The notes beneath the pieces are model-generated. The model was given only the letters and a program-made list of their open reading frames with translations. It was not told where the DNA came from and searched no databases. Positions 47,527 to 55,895 of a DNA stretch of 64,000 nucleotides are shown here, piece by piece. The first letter of the stretch is position 1; every line of letters starts with the position of its first letter. Position numbers and translations under genes: made by a program. Source of the stretch: Nonomuraea harbinensis (GTDB taxonomy: Bacteria > Actinomycetota > Actinomycetes > Streptosporangiales > Streptosporangiaceae); the NCBI RefSeq assembly GCF_019396385.1, contig NZ_JAHKRN010000021.1, forward strand, positions 62,001 to 126,000. Direction: 5' to 3'.

Positions 47527-47937
47527 CTACCGCCTAGCGGTGAGGTTCGCCGTGATGAGCAGAGCGGCAGGGACGGCCGTGAGCAGGAAACCGCTCGGTC
47601 CGATCAGGGTGACGGCCAGGGCTCCCCAGGCGAGGGTCGCCCAGCCGACATATCCGGGGACGTGGTGTCCCTGCCGTCCCAACCGTGCCACCAGCAGTCC
47701 CAGCAGGGCGAGGACCACGACGAATCCGCCCGGCAGTGCCCAGAAGATCGCCAGGGAGTCGGCGTCGGCGACCCCGTTGCGGAGGTCTCCGGCGAGCCAG
47801 CTGGACCAGGGGGCGAGGAGGGCGAAGACGGCGGTGTGCGCCACGGCGATAATGATCATGCTTCGCCCGGCCCAGATGGTGAGCCGGCTGGGGGGTGCGG
47901 ACGACGCGGGCCGGTAGGTCGCAGGTGTGGTGCTCAT
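47527..47937 (-). CDS. DUF6463-like small membrane protein
   Basis: A 136-residue protein with four hydrophobic helices (about 24-42, 65-85, 95-112, 115-132) separated by short loops. It starts at ATG 47937 (MSTTPATYRPASSAPP). Phrases such as RLTIWAGRSMIIIAVAHTAVFAL suggest the DUF6463 family, from memory only. Function unknown. It is divergent from the phosphotransferase gene at 48061 across 123 bp. No operator is visible. Confidence 0.72.
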   Translation of the reverse strand: MSTTPATYRPASSAPPSRLTIWAGRSMIIIAVAHTAVFALLAPWSSWLAGDLRNGVADADSLAIFWALPGGFVVVLALLGLLVARLGRQGHHVPGYVGWATLAWGALAVTLIGPSGFLLTAVPAALLITANLTARR

Positions 47938-48060
47938 GGGTACGAGCTTTCCGGGGACGAGGTCCGGTGCCCTCCCCCGTGGGAGGGAGGCGGCTCCCTC
48001 GCCGGTGGGGGAACGGGAAAACCGGTTGGGGCGTGCGGGGCGGGCCCCTAGGGTGGCGCG

Positions 48061-48597
48061 ATGACAACTCAGGTGATCGTGCTGAATGGTGGCTCCAGTT
48101 CGGGCAAGTCCGGGATCGCCCGGTGCTTGCAGGCGGTGCTGCCGGATCCATGGCTCGCTTTCTCGGTGGACGACCTGGTCGACGCGATGCCCGCGGCCAT
48201 GCGGGCGTCGGAGGAGGGGATCGAGTTCGCTCCCGACGGCCAGGTGATCGTGGGGCCGGAGTTCCGGGCGCTGGACGAGGCGTGGACCGCGGGGATCGCG
48301 GCGATGGCCCGCGCGGGTGCCCGGATCGTCGTGGATGACGTGTTCCTCGGCGGGGCGGGGTCCCAGCAGCGGTGGGAGAAGGCTCTCGCCGGGCTGGACG
48401 TGCTGTGGGTCGGGGTGCGGTGCGACAGCGAGGTCGCCGCGGGGCGCGAGATCGCCCGGGGAGACCGGACCGAAGGGATGGCCGCGTTGCAGGCTGAGGT
48501 GGTTCACGAGGGCGTGGTCTACGACCTGGTGGTGGACACCACGCATACCGAGTCGTTGGAGTGCGCGCGGCAGATCGCCGGGCGGGTGCGCCAGTAA
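48061..48597 (+). CDS. Chloramphenicol phosphotransferase-like (CPT) kinase
   Basis: A 178-residue P-loop kinase of the CPT family. The Walker A GGSSSGKS is at residues 10-17 and the later DDVFLGG acidic region may help catalysis. The type enzyme in Streptomyces venezuelae phosphorylates chloramphenicol on its 3'-hydroxyl. Homologs elsewhere may act on other substrates, so resistance is only a possibility. No drug biosynthesis genes are nearby. The protein is soluble. It is followed 38 bp later by a small zinc-ribbon-like gene. Confidence 0.88.
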   Translation: MTTQVIVLNGGSSSGKSGIARCLQAVLPDPWLAFSVDDLVDAMPAAMRASEEGIEFAPDGQVIVGPEFRALDEAWTAGIAAMARAGARIVVDDVFLGGAGSQQRWEKALAGLDVLWVGVRCDSEVAAGREIARGDRTEGMAALQAEVVHEGVVYDLVVDTTHTESLECARQIAGRVRQ

Positions 48598-48635
48598 GAG
48601 CGACGTTGTACGGTGCGGTTGGAGGTGGGGAGCCC

Positions 48636-48917
48636 ATGGCGGACGAGCAGATCAGGACGATCGGCGGATGCCACATGTGCAAGCGCACCTTCAGCTTCGT
48701 TCCCGCGCAGGTCATGACGGTCATGATGGATCCCGAGACCCGCCTGCCGCTGGGCATGACGGTGTCGGGCGCCTTCCGTGAGCCGACGCCGGAGGCGACC
48801 GCGAGAGCGGTCGAGGCGTACGTCTGCCCCGACTGCGTCGACAAGGTGAAGCAGCTCAAGGAGTTCATGGACAGGCCCGCCCCTCCCTTCGGCACCTGGC
48901 AGAGGGGCAATCCCTGA
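48636..48917 (+). CDS. Small protein with two CxxC pairs
   Basis: A 93-residue protein with C12/C15 (GGCHMCKR) and C64/C67 (VCPDCVDK), likely a zinc ribbon formed by two CxxC knuckles. Between them is FSFVPAQVMTVMMDPETRLPLG. ATG 48636 has GGAGGTGGGGAG upstream. I recognise no named family. It converges with the lectin-sigma factor gene, the two stops being adjacent. It may be co-transcribed with the CPT kinase gene. Confidence 0.8.
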   Translation: MADEQIRTIGGCHMCKRTFSFVPAQVMTVMMDPETRLPLGMTVSGAFREPTPEATARAVEAYVCPDCVDKVKQLKEFMDRPAPPFGTWQRGNP

Positions 48918-50360
48918 TCACACCAGGGTGATCCGCTGGTCGGCGGAGTCGGTGTAGGCGCCGTAGAGGATGAACGCGGTGGGCGGGCGCTTGCCGCCGA
49001 ACTCCTTGCCGATCGACAGGGCCATGCCGGTGGAGACGTTGACCAGGCGGGGCACGCCGTCGCTGAAGGTGGGTCTGTTCCAGCGCTGGGCCGGGGCGGC
49101 CGAGCAGGGGGTGAGCTGGACGGTACGGATGCCGCCGCCGTTGAAGGAGACCGTGTCGTACTTGGCGCCGGCTGTCAGGCATCGCCCGGTCACGGCGTTG
49201 ACGAGCTGGAACCGGGACGCGTCGCCCTTGACCCGCCAGGCCGTCCCCGGGTCGGTGCAGCTCAGTGCCGCGACCTGGGTCCCTTTCGTGCCGACGCACC
49301 GGCCCGCGTAGCTGATCCGGGTGCCGGCGACCGCTGTCGGGGTGGGCTTACGGGTCTTCGAAGGCGAACGCGAAGGTGAAGGTGAAGGTGAAGGTGAAAG
49401 CGAGGGCGAAGGCGAAGGGGAGCCGGAGGGCGAGGCAGAGGGGGAGGCGGAGGGCGAGCGCGTGGGAGTGGAGGAGGTGGGCGGGGCGGCCGCGGGCAGG
49501 GGTGCGGGCTCCGGTGGCAGGGTGAAGACGATCGCGGCGGTGATGACGGTCGCCGCCGTCGCCGGGATCGCCCACCCCAGCATCCCCATGGAGGCGCTCT
49601 TCGAGGCGGCGGCCTTGCCCAGCCCCTCCACGGCGAACGGCAGCAGCGCGATGGGCAGCGCGGCCCGCAGCGTGGCGTTGAGGTCGAGCAACCGGCTGTG
49701 GGCACGCGCGCAGCTCGGGCAGGAGTCGAGGTGCGCGCGCAGGGCCCGGGGGAGGCGGCCGCTCTTCTTGCGTACGGCCGCCGCCAGCGGGTCGGCGTAC
49801 TTGCGGCAGTCGCCCGAGGCGCCCGCGACGTGGGCGGCCAGGTACGCCTTGCGCAGGCCCTCGCGGGCGCGGAAGGCGAGCACGCCCACGTTGCCGGGGG
49901 TGGTGCCGAGGATCTCCGCGACCTGCTCGGGCCGCTCGTCCTCGATCACGGTGTGCCACAGCACGGTCTGCCAGCGCGGCGGCAGCGACCGGTACGCGCG
50001 GGTGACGAGATCGTCGGGCGGCTCGGGCTCGGCCACGGTCAGCTCGTCGTCCCGGAACTCGGGGGTGAGGACCCGCCGCTGATCGGTGCGCGCCCATTCG
50101 GCCGCGGTGTTGCGGGCGACCGCGTACAGGTAGGGACGCCACGCGCCGGACGGGCCGGCCTGGCCGCCGCGGACGGTCCGCAGAGTGCGGGTGAACGCCT
50201 CGCTGGCCAGGTCCTCCGCGATGTGCGGGTCCTGGCACAGGCGGCGGGCGAAGGCGAGGACGGCGGCGTGGTGCCGCTCGTACAGCTCGGCCACGGCACG
50301 GCTGTCTCCGGCCCTGACCAGCTTGGTCAGGGCCGCGTCCTCGCGCTGCGAATCTTCCAC
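48918..50360 (-). CDS. ECF sigma factor fused to zinc finger, membrane anchor and ricin-like lectin
   Basis: A 480-residue chimera. Sigma region 2 is at about 20-95 and region 4 at about 120-175 (VIEDERPEQVAEILGTTPGNVGVLAFRAREGL). A zinc-finger anti-sigma-like motif follows with C185, H210, C214 and C217. One transmembrane helix is at about 262-282, then a Ser/Pro repeat linker (300-335) and a ricin-type beta-trefoil (about 346-480, with CVGTKGTQVAALSC and APAQRWN). The sigma head is tied to the membrane with the lectin outside. The GTG at 50360 directly follows the TAA of the protease-lectin gene, so both are in one operon. Long C-terminal extensions of this kind are known in some ECF groups. 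The sensing mechanism is inferred. Confidence 0.88.
   Translation of the reverse strand: MEDSQREDAALTKLVRAGDSRAVAELYERHHAAVLAFARRLCQDPHIAEDLASEAFTRTLRTVRGGQAGPSGAWRPYLYAVARNTAAEWARTDQRRVLTPEFRDDELTVAEPEPPDDLVTRAYRSLPPRWQTVLWHTVIEDERPEQVAEILGTTPGNVGVLAFRAREGLRKAYLAAHVAGASGDCRKYADPLAAAVRKKSGRLPRALRAHLDSCPSCARAHSRLLDLNATLRAALPIALLPFAVEGLGKAAASKSASMGMLGWAIPATAATVITAAIVFTLPPEPAPLPAAAPPTSSTPTRSPSASPSASPSGSPSPSPSLSPSPSPSPSRSPSKTRKPTPTAVAGTRISYAGRCVGTKGTQVAALSCTDPGTAWRVKGDASRFQLVNAVTGRCLTAGAKYDTVSFNGGGIRTVQLTPCSAAPAQRWNRPTFSDGVPRLVNVSTGMALSIGKEFGGKRPPTAFILYGAYTDSADQRITLV
49374..49460. repeat. Ser/Pro linker coding repeats
   Basis: Tandem GGTGAA-like units on the plus strand within the lectin-sigma gene encode its SPSPSPSPS linker. 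The repeat is in frame and would allow length variation by slippage. It is not intergenic and does not alter the reading frame here. Confidence 0.8.
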
Positions 50361-52088
50361 TTACCTGATCGTGAACGTGAGCGACCTGCTCGGGTGCGCG
50401 GTCTTGGCGTGCACGCGGGTGTGCCCGGCGCCGACGAGCCGGGTGGCCCTGGTGGCGGCGATCTTCAGGGTAACGGTCCCGTTCTGCTGGGTTTCAACCA
50501 CCCACTGCTGCCTCGTGCTCGTCTTGCCGCACCTGGTCAGGGCGACCGAGCGCAGGCCCCTGCGGGCCGAGCCGAGGGTCAGGCAACGGCCCTGGCTACG
50601 GATCTGCACGGCCTCGCCGGTGGTCGGCACCAGCCGCCAGTTCGCCGCCCGGCACGAGCCCAGGCGCACGTTCGTACGGAAGGAGGTCAGGCAGCGACCC
50701 GACGCGCTCTCGATGCGGATGTTGCGCGACACCGGCAGCGACGTCCGCGTCGGGCGAGGGGTGGGGTTCGCGGTCGCGCTCTTGGTCGGGGTCGCGGTCG
50801 GGGCCGGGGCAGCCGTCTTGGTCGGGGCCGGGGCGGGCGAGGAGCCGGTGCGCAGGTACTCGGCCACCATCGGGGTGCCGCCGCCGCGGACCACCTTCGC
50901 TCCGGCGCCGTCCTTCACGCCCTGGACGGTGAGCTTCGCGCCGGACTTCCCGCCGGAGCGGTTGAAGAAGTTGGTCTTGTCCTGGTCGGCGTCCGGGATC
51001 CACTGCTGCGACTTCTGCTTCGCCACGCACGGCGCGGTGATCACTGGGACGGCGTCCTTGTCCTTGGCGGTGAGCTGCAGGCACCGGCCGGTTCCGGCGT
51101 TGCGGATCGTCAGGTAGCCCTGGGTGTCGATGCTGCGCCGCCAGACCTGCTTGTCACTGTTCGAGCACTCCGCCTGCGTCACCTGCTGGGCGCCGCCGTC
51201 GAGGCACAGCCCGCTCTCCACGACGCGCATCCGGAAGTCCGCCGCCGGGGTCGGCTGGTCCTTGATCAGGTACGGGCTGAACGCGACGTTCCTGTTCTCG
51301 GCCAGCGGCTCCCCGGCCGGCTGCGAGGCCCTGGTGGGCTCGAAGTAGCGGAACTTGTCCGTACGGCACGAGTCGAGGTGGTAGTTGGACGCGGTGTCGG
51401 CGGTGCACTCGGGCCTGCTGCCCATGTTGCGGCAGACCGGGTCGTCGCCGTTGCCTTCTGACGTGCCGTCCACGTTGCAGTGGCCGAGCCCGAAGCCGTG
51501 GATCATCTCGTGGGTGAACCCGGCCTCGCTCCAGCACCAGCGCGGCAGGATGACGCCGCCGGTGCTGAGCCCGGCGTCCGCGCCGCCGCCGGTGCAGGAG
51601 TTGGTGATCTCGTTGTCGCGGACGAAGAACATGAGCTTCACCCGCTTGGTCGCCACGAGCTCACGCACCCGCGCGGGCTGGCCGGCGAGGTTCTCCGAGA
51701 ACGCCGTGCCCAGCTCGGCCCGGTTGCGGCCCTTCACGAAGGGGATCTGGGCCACGATCGGACGGCAGTCGCCGTCCTGGACGTACCTGATCCGCAGCGA
51801 GCCCCCGAACCGGCGGGCGCTCGCGTCGAAGGTCTGGTCGGTCTCCCACAGCGTCCGCTCGACCGATGCGAGCTCGGTGGCGTACTGGCTCTGGCCCGGC
51901 TGGTGGGCGTAGACCGGAAGCACCCATCCCTTCCCCGCGGCGTCGCTGGCATCACAGGCGAACCCGGGTGTGGCGGCCTTGGGCGCCGCCTGCGTGGTCG
52001 CGGACGCGACCGGCGCCGTCCCGACCAGGACGCTCGCGGCCACCGTGGCTATGAGTGACAACGCGAGCGTCAGTCTGTTCCTGCTCAT
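50361..52088 (-). CDS. Secreted metzincin-type metalloprotease with ricin-like lectin domains
   Basis: A 575-residue secreted protein with a signal peptide (about 1-30). The zinc-protease motif is HEMIHGFGLGH at 193-203, the HExxHxxGxxH of metzincins. Three or four disulfide cysteine pairs are in the catalytic region. Two ricin-type lectin domains follow (about 285-400 and 455-575), with repeated QxW-like ends (KSQQW, RQQWV). It probably cuts a glycosylated or cell-wall-linked protein. It is the first gene of an operon with the lectin-sigma factor, translated directly after it. The ATG at 52088 begins MSRNRLTLALSL. Confidence 0.88.
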   Translation of the reverse strand: MSRNRLTLALSLIATVAASVLVGTAPVASATTQAAPKAATPGFACDASDAAGKGWVLPVYAHQPGQSQYATELASVERTLWETDQTFDASARRFGGSLRIRYVQDGDCRPIVAQIPFVKGRNRAELGTAFSENLAGQPARVRELVATKRVKLMFFVRDNEITNSCTGGGADAGLSTGGVILPRWCWSEAGFTHEMIHGFGLGHCNVDGTSEGNGDDPVCRNMGSRPECTADTASNYHLDSCRTDKFRYFEPTRASQPAGEPLAENRNVAFSPYLIKDQPTPAADFRMRVVESGLCLDGGAQQVTQAECSNSDKQVWRRSIDTQGYLTIRNAGTGRCLQLTAKDKDAVPVITAPCVAKQKSQQWIPDADQDKTNFFNRSGGKSGAKLTVQGVKDGAGAKVVRGGGTPMVAEYLRTGSSPAPAPTKTAAPAPTATPTKSATANPTPRPTRTSLPVSRNIRIESASGRCLTSFRTNVRLGSCRAANWRLVPTTGEAVQIRSQGRCLTLGSARRGLRSVALTRCGKTSTRQQWVVETQQNGTVTLKIAATRATRLVGAGHTRVHAKTAHPSRSLTFTIR

Positions 52089-52220
52089 GTGAACTCCTCT
52101 CGTTCACTAGAGAGGAGTGGGTGCACCGCTGTGGATTACGCGGTTTCGGAAATCCCGATGTAATGCCGGGCGGCCCTCCTGCACAAGAAGGGGAAAACCC
52201 CGACAAGAAGGCGCACCTGG

Positions 52221-52700
52221 ATGGCAGGCACTACCGATGACCTCCGGCGGATCGCGCGTGATCCGGCCGCGTTCGAGGTCTTCTACCGAAGACACGCCGA
52301 GTCCGTCAGCCGGTTCGTGGCCAGGAGAGTCACGGATCCGCACACGGTGGACGACGTGACGACCGAGGTCTTCCTGGCGGCGATCGACACGGCGGGCAGC
52401 TACCGGCCGGAGCGGGGCAGCGAGGTGGCCTGGCTGTTCGGGATCGCCAGGAACGTGGTGGCGATCGAGCAGCGCAGGGCCGCGCGCGAGCTGTGGAAGC
52501 ACGGGCTGCCCGTGATGGTCAACGTCATCCGGCCCGACCCCGACGCCCCGGAGGGCTTCGTCGTGTACGCGTACGAGCAGTCGGCGTACGAGGCCGACTA
52601 CGTGGTCTGGGCGGCGGACGTGGTCCATCACGGTGACGAGCAGGTGATCCGGCTGCTCGTCACCGAGAAGCGCTATCCGGAGAATCCGGTCAGACGGTGA
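52221..52700 (+). CDS. Truncated/chimeric ECF sigma factor
   Basis: A 159-residue protein. Residues 1-95 are a normal sigma region 2 (FEVFYRRHAESVSRFVARRV, DDVTTEVFLAAID, WLFGIARNVVAIEQRRAAREL). The expected region 4 is absent. From about residue 93 the sequence becomes GLPVMVNVIRPDPDAPEGF and continues with VVYAYEQSAYEADYVVWAA, which resembles the end of a different protein. The join suggests a deletion that fused the head of a sigma gene to the tail of the next gene. It is divergent from the protease gene and its 3' end overlaps the convergent esterase by 28 bases. Probably inactive as a sigma factor. Confidence 0.7.
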   Translation: MAGTTDDLRRIARDPAAFEVFYRRHAESVSRFVARRVTDPHTVDDVTTEVFLAAIDTAGSYRPERGSEVAWLFGIARNVVAIEQRRAARELWKHGLPVMVNVIRPDPDAPEGFVVYAYEQSAYEADYVVWAADVVHHGDEQVIRLLVTEKRYPENPVRR

Positions 52701-53716
52701 CACAGCCAGGCGAGGGCGAGCGGGTAGCGGTACTCGATGGCCATGTGGCCGGCGTCGAACAGCTCGAAGTGCACCCGGTCGTCGGGCACCCCCGCCGCCG
52801 CCACCGCCTCGCGGAAGGCGGTCGCGCCCAGGTCCAGATACCACTCGTCGCGGGTGCCCGCGTCGATCCAGACGGCCCGCATCGAGCGCAGCGCCTCGGC
52901 GTACTCGGGGCGCCGCGCCATCCGGACCGGGTCCAGGGCCAGCCAGCGCTCCCACACCTCGGGGACGAGCGCGCCGTTGGCGTCGAACGGGATGCGCACC
53001 GTGCCGTCGTCGTCCGCCGAGTAGGCGCTCGCGTACGCGTAGATCTCCATGAGCTGCATGTCGCTGCTCCTGGTGCCGGGGATCCGGCTGCGGAAGTCGG
53101 CGAGGAACCGGTCGTACGAGCCCTCGTACAGGTCGCGCAGATCGCGGGCGCGGGCCGGGAACGTGGGCTGGTGGGCGGCCTCGAACAGGGCGTCGCCCGC
53201 GTGGGTGGCGAGCGCGCCGAACACGTCGGGCCGCAGCATGGCGTTGACCATGGCGCCGTAGCCGCCGCTGGACTTGCCGGTGATGGCCCGCGCGTCGGGT
53301 GCGGGGATCGTGCGGTAGCGGGCGTCGACCCAGCCGACCACGTCCTCGCACAGGTAGGTGTGGTAGCGGCCGGTGCCGGGCGAGTCCAGGTACTGGCTGC
53401 CGCCGACGGACGTCCACGCGTCCACGTACACGACGATCGCGGGCGGCGCCTCGCCGCGCGCGAACATGGCGTCCGCCATCTCCGGGTACGGCCGGCGGAA
53501 CGGGGTCCGGCCGGCCCACATCGTGAGCTGGCCGGTGTAGCCCTGGATCACGTAGATGGTCGGGTAGCGCCTGTCGCCGTCGTCGTCGTACCCCGGGGGC
53601 AGGTACACCCAGATCGGTCGTTCGTGCGGGTCGCCGAGCGGGTTGCCGCGCAGCGCCGGGCTGTCGATGACAGCGTGGTCCATCCGGCCGGCGAAATCGG
53701 GTGACCAGGGCAGCAT
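52673..53716 (-). CDS. Alpha/beta-hydrolase esterase (esterase D/Fes-like)
   Basis: A 347-residue serine hydrolase. The nucleophile elbow is GKSSGGYGA (G-x-S-x-G). The N-terminal phrase RPIWVYLPPGYDDDGDRRYPTIYVIQGY and the late FELFDAGHMAIEYRY give the acid and histidine. It resembles the esterase-D/enterochelin-esterase group; no signal peptide is seen, so it is cytoplasmic. ATG 53716 begins MLPWSPDFAGRMDHAV. Substrate unknown. Its 3' end overlaps that of the truncated sigma gene. Confidence 0.88.
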   Translation of the reverse strand: MLPWSPDFAGRMDHAVIDSPALRGNPLGDPHERPIWVYLPPGYDDDGDRRYPTIYVIQGYTGQLTMWAGRTPFRRPYPEMADAMFARGEAPPAIVVYVDAWTSVGGSQYLDSPGTGRYHTYLCEDVVGWVDARYRTIPAPDARAITGKSSGGYGAMVNAMLRPDVFGALATHAGDALFEAAHQPTFPARARDLRDLYEGSYDRFLADFRSRIPGTRSSDMQLMEIYAYASAYSADDDGTVRIPFDANGALVPEVWERWLALDPVRMARRPEYAEALRSMRAVWIDAGTRDEWYLDLGATAFREAVAAAGVPDDRVHFELFDAGHMAIEYRYPLALAWLCHRLTGFSG

Positions 53717-53800
53717 GTGTGTCCTTCCGTGGGTGTCACAGAGTGAGCTCCACGGGGCCGGGATCGGACCCCGGCCCCGGCCGTGCGGACTTCCGAGAGG

Positions 53801-54553
53801 TTAACGCACCGCGCAGAGCAGGCGGTTGTGGCCGCGCTGCCAGAGGGTGCCGACCTCGGCGAAGCCGGCCGCGCGCAGGGCGTCGGCGTGGTGGGACAGC
53901 AGGTGGGACTCCGAGCCGCGGTGGTCGGCCCCGGCGGTGGTGCGGGCGGTGTTCAGCTCCGCCAGGGCGGGGTCGGCTGCCACGGCGTCCCACCAGGTGC
54001 GCCAGTCCTCCGGCCGGTCGTCGCCGAAGACGCGGGCGGTCTGCTTGTCGTGCACGGCGCGCTCCAGGGCGGCCAGCGCGGGGGTGGCGTCGTCGGTGTC
54101 GAGGTGGTCGCCGTTGAGCAGCAGGCCGCCGGGGCGCAGGATGGACGCGACGTCCGCGTACATCGCCTTCAGCTCGTCCGGGTCGATCCAGTGCAGGGCG
54201 GTCGTGCTGACCGCGGCGTCGGCGGGGCCGTCCAGGCCGAGCGCGGCCGTCCAGCCGGGCTTGCGCAGGTCGGCGGAGACGAGGGTGAGGTGCGGGTAGG
54301 CGGCCCGGCCGAGGCCGAGCAGCAGCGGGTCGGCGTCCACGCCGACCACCCGCGCGCCGGGCAGGCGCTCGACCAGGCGGGCCGCCAGCGAGCCGGGGCC
54401 GCAGCCGAGGTCGACGACCAGCGGGTCGGGGCGGCCCAGCGCCTCGACGGCGTCGATCATCGCGGTGAAGCGCTCCTCGCGGTCGGGCAGGTAGCCCTCC
54501 TGCTGGCGATCCCAGCGCGCCATCCAGGCGAGTGCGGCATCGTGGTCCAACAC
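53801..54553 (-). CDS. SAM-dependent methyltransferase
   Basis: A 250-residue class I methyltransferase. Motif I is VVDLGCGPGSLAARL at about 46-60, the second-strand acidic residue is in VVGVDADPLLLG, and LHWIDPDELKAMY and ILRPGGLLLNGDH follow. Substrate unknown. The GTG start at 54553 has AAGGGGG upstream. It is divergent from the CGNR-type regulator at 54627 across a promoter holding the inverted repeat CTTGTAA/TTACAAG, so it is probably its target. Confidence 0.9.
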   Translation of the reverse strand: MLDHDAALAWMARWDRQQEGYLPDREERFTAMIDAVEALGRPDPLVVDLGCGPGSLAARLVERLPGARVVGVDADPLLLGLGRAAYPHLTLVSADLRKPGWTAALGLDGPADAAVSTTALHWIDPDELKAMYADVASILRPGGLLLNGDHLDTDDATPALAALERAVHDKQTARVFGDDRPEDWRTWWDAVAADPALAELNTARTTAGADHRGSESHLLSHHADALRAAGFAEVGTLWQRGHNRLLCAVR

Positions 54554-54574
54554 GACGATCCCCCTTGTGACTGT

Positions 54575-54599
54575 CTTGTAAGCTTTGGGCAGTTACAAG
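54575..54599. promoter_or_regulatory. Inverted repeat between methyltransferase and CGNR regulator
   Basis: CTTGTAA at 54575-54581 and TTACAAG at 54593-54599 are perfect inverted repeats with 11 bases between. The position, covering both divergent promoters, fits an operator for the CGNR zinc-finger regulator. CGNR proteins are poorly studied, so the site type is not confirmed. Confidence 0.6.
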
Positions 54600-54626
54600 G
54601 TAGAACGTAAGGGCGTAACTGGTCAA

Positions 54627-55196
54627 GTGGACTTCAACAGTCACGGCGATGCGGTGATCCGCGTGGCGGTGGGGCTGGTCAACAGCCTCACGCCGGGCGA
54701 GCGGCGCGGGCGGCCGGCCCCGCCGCCCGCCGGCCTGGCCGAGGCCGCGACCGAGGGCCTGCGTACGGGCTATCCGGGCCACAAGCCGGTCACCGAGGCC
54801 GAGGGTTCGGAGCTGGCCGAGGTCGCGCAGCGGCTGCGCGCGGTGTTCGAGGCCGTGGCGGCCGGCGACGTCGACGCCGCCGCGGAGCGGATCAACGCCC
54901 TGCTGGCGGAGACCGGCGCGCGGCCGATGCTGATGCGGCACGACGGCGAGCCGTGGCACCTGCACTACCACGGCCCCGGCGGCACCCTCGCGGGCGACTG
55001 GGCCGCGAGCTGCGCCACCGGGCTCGCGCACGTGCTCGGCAGCGAGTTCCACGACCGGCTGGGGGTCTGCACCGCGCCGCACTGCGATCGGGTGTACGTG
55101 GACGTCTCGCGCAACGGGACCCGGCGGTTCTGTTCCACGGCGTGCCAGAACCGGGTGAAGACGGCGGCCTTCAGAGCGCGGAGCAAGACCCCATAA
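54627..55196 (+). CDS. CGNR-type zinc-finger regulator (ABATE domain)
   Basis: A 189-residue protein with an N-terminal ABATE-like domain (about 1-130, including HGDAVIRVAVGLVNSL) and a C-terminal zinc finger with four cysteines, CTAPHC...FCSTAC, followed by QNRVKTAAFRAR. These features define CGNR transcription regulators; here the CGNR motif itself reads CQNR. GTG 54627 gives the usual N-terminus; the frame to 54585 uses TTG and is less likely. It is divergent from the methyltransferase gene and probably controls it through the inverted repeat between them. Confidence 0.88.
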   Translation: MDFNSHGDAVIRVAVGLVNSLTPGERRGRPAPPPAGLAEAATEGLRTGYPGHKPVTEAEGSELAEVAQRLRAVFEAVAAGDVDAAAERINALLAETGARPMLMRHDGEPWHLHYHGPGGTLAGDWAASCATGLAHVLGSEFHDRLGVCTAPHCDRVYVDVSRNGTRRFCSTACQNRVKTAAFRARSKTP

Positions 55197-55291
55197 GTCG
55201 GAAAATGTCGCCCTGACCTGCAAGATCTCCGGGAGTACCAGGATGCGAACCCAGCTCGCGGAGCCCGATGACGTGCCAGAATGTCAGCACT

Positions 55292-55459
55292 GTGATCTCC
55301 TCCCCGTCATTCCCCGTCGAGTTCGTCGGCCTCTCCAACGGCGACGTGCTGATGCTGCCCGCGGTCTGGCCCGTGCGCCTCACCCCGGAGCAGCAGGGTC
55401 AGCTCGTCGAGCGTCTGCAAGAGGCCGCCCGCCCCGACCTGCCCCGCGTCGAGGCATGA
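55292..55459 (+). CDS. Small hypothetical protein
   Basis: A 55-residue open frame (VISSPSFPVEFVGLSNGDVLMLPAVWPVRLTPEQQ...) starting at GTG 55292, with an alternative ATG at 55268. The composition looks coding: Leu, Val and Glu-rich with a normal codon pattern. The terminator hairpin at 55472-55508 follows directly, which supports a transcribed unit. No family is recognised. Homologs would be expected in related genomes if it is real. Confidence 0.55.
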   Translation: MISSPSFPVEFVGLSNGDVLMLPAVWPVRLTPEQQGQLVERLQEAARPDLPRVEA

Positions 55460-55471
55460 AAGCGCCCCCTA

Positions 55472-55508
55472 CTCCAGCTCCCCGGGAGAGAACACCGGGG
55501 AGCTGGAG
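55472..55508. terminator. Hairpin terminator after the small protein gene
   Basis: A perfect 14-bp stem, CTCCAGCTCCCCGG with its complement, and a 9-base loop. It lies 12 bases after the small gene's stop and in the convergent gap before the coiled-coil gene at 55578. Confidence 0.87.
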
Positions 55509-55577
55509 CCCGTTCATGCGGCGGCTAGCCGTTATGTCCTTTTGACGTCTCTCATCCCAGAAAAGTTCACAAGAAAA

Positions 55578-55895
55578 TCAGGCCACACCGGTGAGGCCGG
55601 CGTGCCGGTCGGCTTCCATCTGCGCCTGGAGGATCGCCTGGCGCTCGGTGGTGATCCGGCGGCTGATGACCATGTACGCGTTCAGCACCTGGCAGTAGGA
55701 GCGGCGCGCCTGGTCGAGCTGCACGGTCAGCTCCAGCACCCGCTCGCCGTCGCCCGCCTGCTCGGCCTCCGACAGCAGCGTGCGCGCCTCGTCCACGATC
55801 TCCTCCGCCCGTTGCCGGGTGTGGCGGAGCAGCGCCGAGCATTCGTGGAGCTCCGTCAGCCTTGCCGAGGAGACGATGAATTCCGCTGTGTGCAC
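55578..55895 (-). CDS. Small coiled-coil protein
   Basis: A 105-residue helical protein beginning at GTG 55895, preceded by AAGGGG seven bases away. Heptad-like leucines and alanines run through VSSARLTELHECSALLRHTRQRAEEIVDEARTLLSEAEQ. It is strongly predicted to form a coiled coil and has no signal peptide or membrane helix. I recognise no family. It lies upstream of the convergent terminator. The longer frame to 55955 has no support. Confidence 0.7.
   Translation of the reverse strand: MHTAEFIVSSARLTELHECSALLRHTRQRAEEIVDEARTLLSEAEQAGDGERVLELTVQLDQARRSYCQVLNAYMVISRRITTERQAILQAQMEADRHAGLTGVA

Noticed and set aside
49374..49460. Intergenic tandem repeat or CRISPR-like array
   Set aside because: The units are in frame inside the lectin-sigma gene and encode its Ser/Pro linker; spacing does not vary as in CRISPR arrays.
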